NCBI GenBank assembly: GCA_018654125.1 | Contig: JABIME010000205.1 | Coordinates: 1 to 5,818, forward strand | DNA from: Candidatus Cloacimonadota bacterium | Lineage (GTDB): Bacteria > Cloacimonadota > Cloacimonadia > Cloacimonadales > TCS61 | DNA length: 5,818 nt | Reading direction: 5' to 3' | Shown here: positions 4,907-5,818 of the stretch, piece by piece | Position numbering within the stretch: position 1 is the first letter of the stretch | How the letters are laid out: each line of letters starts with the position of its first letter | Translations under genes and position numbers: made by a program | The notes under the pieces: generated by a model | Told to the model about the DNA's origin: nothing | What the model saw: the letters and a program-made list of their open reading frames with translations, nothing else | The model's database searches: none

Positions 4907-5818
4907 TTACAGAATCACGTTCTCCTGATATTCTCCAAATTCTTCACGCAACACTCCACAGATCTCACCAAGTGTTGCATATTCTTTAACTGCTTCCACA
5001 ATAATCGGCATTAGGTTATTTTTTCCTTTCGCAGCATTTCGAATAGCTTCTAATTTTTTGTTTACTACTTCATTATTTCTAGAGTCTTTTAAAACTTTTA
5101 ATTTTGCATTCTGATTATCACCGATGATCGGATCAACTTTTAAAAGCACTGGCTTAACTTTATCTTCAGCTTTAAATTCATTTACGCCAACTACAATACG
5201 ATCTTTTGTCTCTATTGATCGCTGATAATCGTAAGCTGAATTCTGAATTTGCTGTTGAGCATAACCTTTTTCAATTGCACTAACCATGCCACCCATTTTC
5301 TCAATTTTATCTATCATCTCTTCTGCTTCATCTATCATATCTTTTGTTAGTGATTCAACAAAGTAGGAACCGGCAAGCGGATCGATGGTATTGGTTACTC
5401 CACTTTCATGAGCAACAATCTGCTGGGTTCTAAGTGCTATTTGCACACTATCTTCTGTTGGAAGTGCAAGTGCCTCATCACGTGAGTTTGTATGCAAACT
5501 TTGTGTACCTCCAAGAACTGCTGCCAAAGTTTGAATTGCAACACGAACAATATTGTTATCTGGCTGCTGAGCTGTGAGTGTGCATCCTGCTGTTTGTGTA
5601 TGAAATCTAAGTTTGAGTGATTTTGGGTTTGTAGCTCCAAATTGTTCTTTCATTAATTTTGCCCAAATAAATCTGGCTGCACGAAATTTAGCAACCTCTT
5701 CTAAAAGATCATTATGAGCATTAAAGAAAAAGGATAAACGTGGAGCAAACTTATCTACATCTAATCCGCTTTCTATCGCTGCTTTTACATATGCAACTCC
5801 ATCTGCAAGAGTGAATGC
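4907..5818 (-). CDS. Methylmalonyl-CoA mutase-family large (catalytic) subunit, 5' partial
   Basis: The C-terminal 303 residues of an adenosylcobalamin-dependent acyl-CoA mutase; the frame stays open to the right edge, so an ATG at 5653 is internal. Methylmalonyl-CoA mutase interconverts (R)-methylmalonyl-CoA and succinyl-CoA in propionate metabolism. Diagnostic TIM-barrel stretches are AFTLADGVAYVKAAIE at the edge, FAPRLSFFFNAHND, LRFHTQTAGCTLTAQQP, GGTQSLHTNSRDEALALP and IDPLAGSYFVE. The protein ends with TLGEICGVLREEFGEYQ plus a few residues and lacks the C-terminal B12-binding domain (DxHxxG) of fused mutases. It is thus the large subunit of the two-gene type and needs a separate cobalamin-binding small subunit, not found here. 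The residues that separate methylmalonyl- from isobutyryl-CoA mutase lie upstream of the visible part, so the substrate is likely but not proven. A terminator directly downstream makes this the last gene of its unit. Confidence 0.92.
   Translation of the reverse strand, partial: AFTLADGVAYVKAAIESGLDVDKFAPRLSFFFNAHNDLLEEVAKFRAARFIWAKLMKEQFGATNPKSLKLRFHTQTAGCTLTAQQPDNNIVRVAIQTLAAVLGGTQSLHTNSRDEALALPTEDSVQIALRTQQIVAHESGVTNTIDPLAGSYFVESLTKDMIDEAEEMIDKIEKMGGMVSAIEKGYAQQQIQNSAYDYQRSIETKDRIVVGVNEFKAEDKVKPVLLKVDPIIGDNQNAKLKVLKDSRNNEVVNKKLEAIRNAAKGKNNLMPIIVEAVKEYATLGEICGVLREEFGEYQENVIL

Noticed and set aside
5437..5640. A 67-codon minus-strand frame inside the mutase gene
   Set aside because: It is an alternate frame of the conserved barrel region; the peptide is low-complexity Gln/Phe/His with no family resemblance.
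5651..5653. ATG as start of the mutase gene
   Set aside because: The frame continues through 55 more codons of conserved mutase sequence to the right edge.
1..5818. Mobile elements, CRISPR arrays, tRNA or rRNA genes
   Set aside because: No transposase, terminal inverted repeats, regularly spaced direct repeats or cloverleaf-like sequences were seen on reading both strands.

Overview
The window is AT-rich, tightly packed bacterial DNA. A didermic bacterium is likely: it encodes an exported PDZ protein with a Sec signal and a MacB/FtsX-type permease of the kind abundant in Bacteroidetes, Ignavibacteria, Cloacimonadota and relatives. Most genes have strong Shine-Dalgarno sequences (GGAGG or GGGAGG, 4-8 nt from the start). 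That argues against Bacteroidetes proper, where such sites are scarce. Together with a methylmalonyl-CoA mutase-type large subunit, this makes an uncultured FCB-group lineage such as Cloacimonadota a reasonable but unproven guess.

Layout. (1) 1-1950, plus: the C-terminal 649 residues of a large two-module FtsX permease, open at the left edge. (2) A 12-bp hairpin at 1999-2029 separates it from a convergent minus-strand pair: a 69-aa XRE-type regulator (TTG start) overlapping by 4 nt a 108-aa four-helix membrane protein. (3) 2827-3228, plus: a 133-aa VanZ-like membrane protein, divergent from the regulator pair. (4) A strong minus-strand terminator at 3251-3277, then two minus-strand genes: a 57-aa cysteine-rich mini-protein (3290-3463) and, upstream of it, a cysteine-rich ArsR/SmtB-family repressor (3533-3811). 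A related AT-rich motif lies in front of both. (5) 4040-4732, minus: a secreted protein made of two tandem PDZ domains, followed by a textbook terminator. (6) 4907-5818, minus: the C-terminal 303 residues of a methylmalonyl-CoA mutase-family large subunit, open at the right edge, ending without a cobalamin-binding domain and followed by a 10-bp terminator hairpin nested in a second 10-bp inverted repeat.

The genes do not form one pathway. They read as independent transcription units separated by terminators. The most interesting unit is the ArsR plus Cys-rich mini-protein pair. The repressor has CC pairs near both ends plus a degenerate CxxxxC version of the ArsR thiol site, and the mini-protein has CCC and CC clusters. 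The similar putative operators suggest one thiol- or metalloid-responsive circuit whose output is a tiny thiol-rich protein instead of the usual efflux pump or reductase. The XRE/membrane-protein pair is a second compact module of a recurring but poorly understood type. No insertion sequence, CRISPR array, tRNA or rRNA was recognised.
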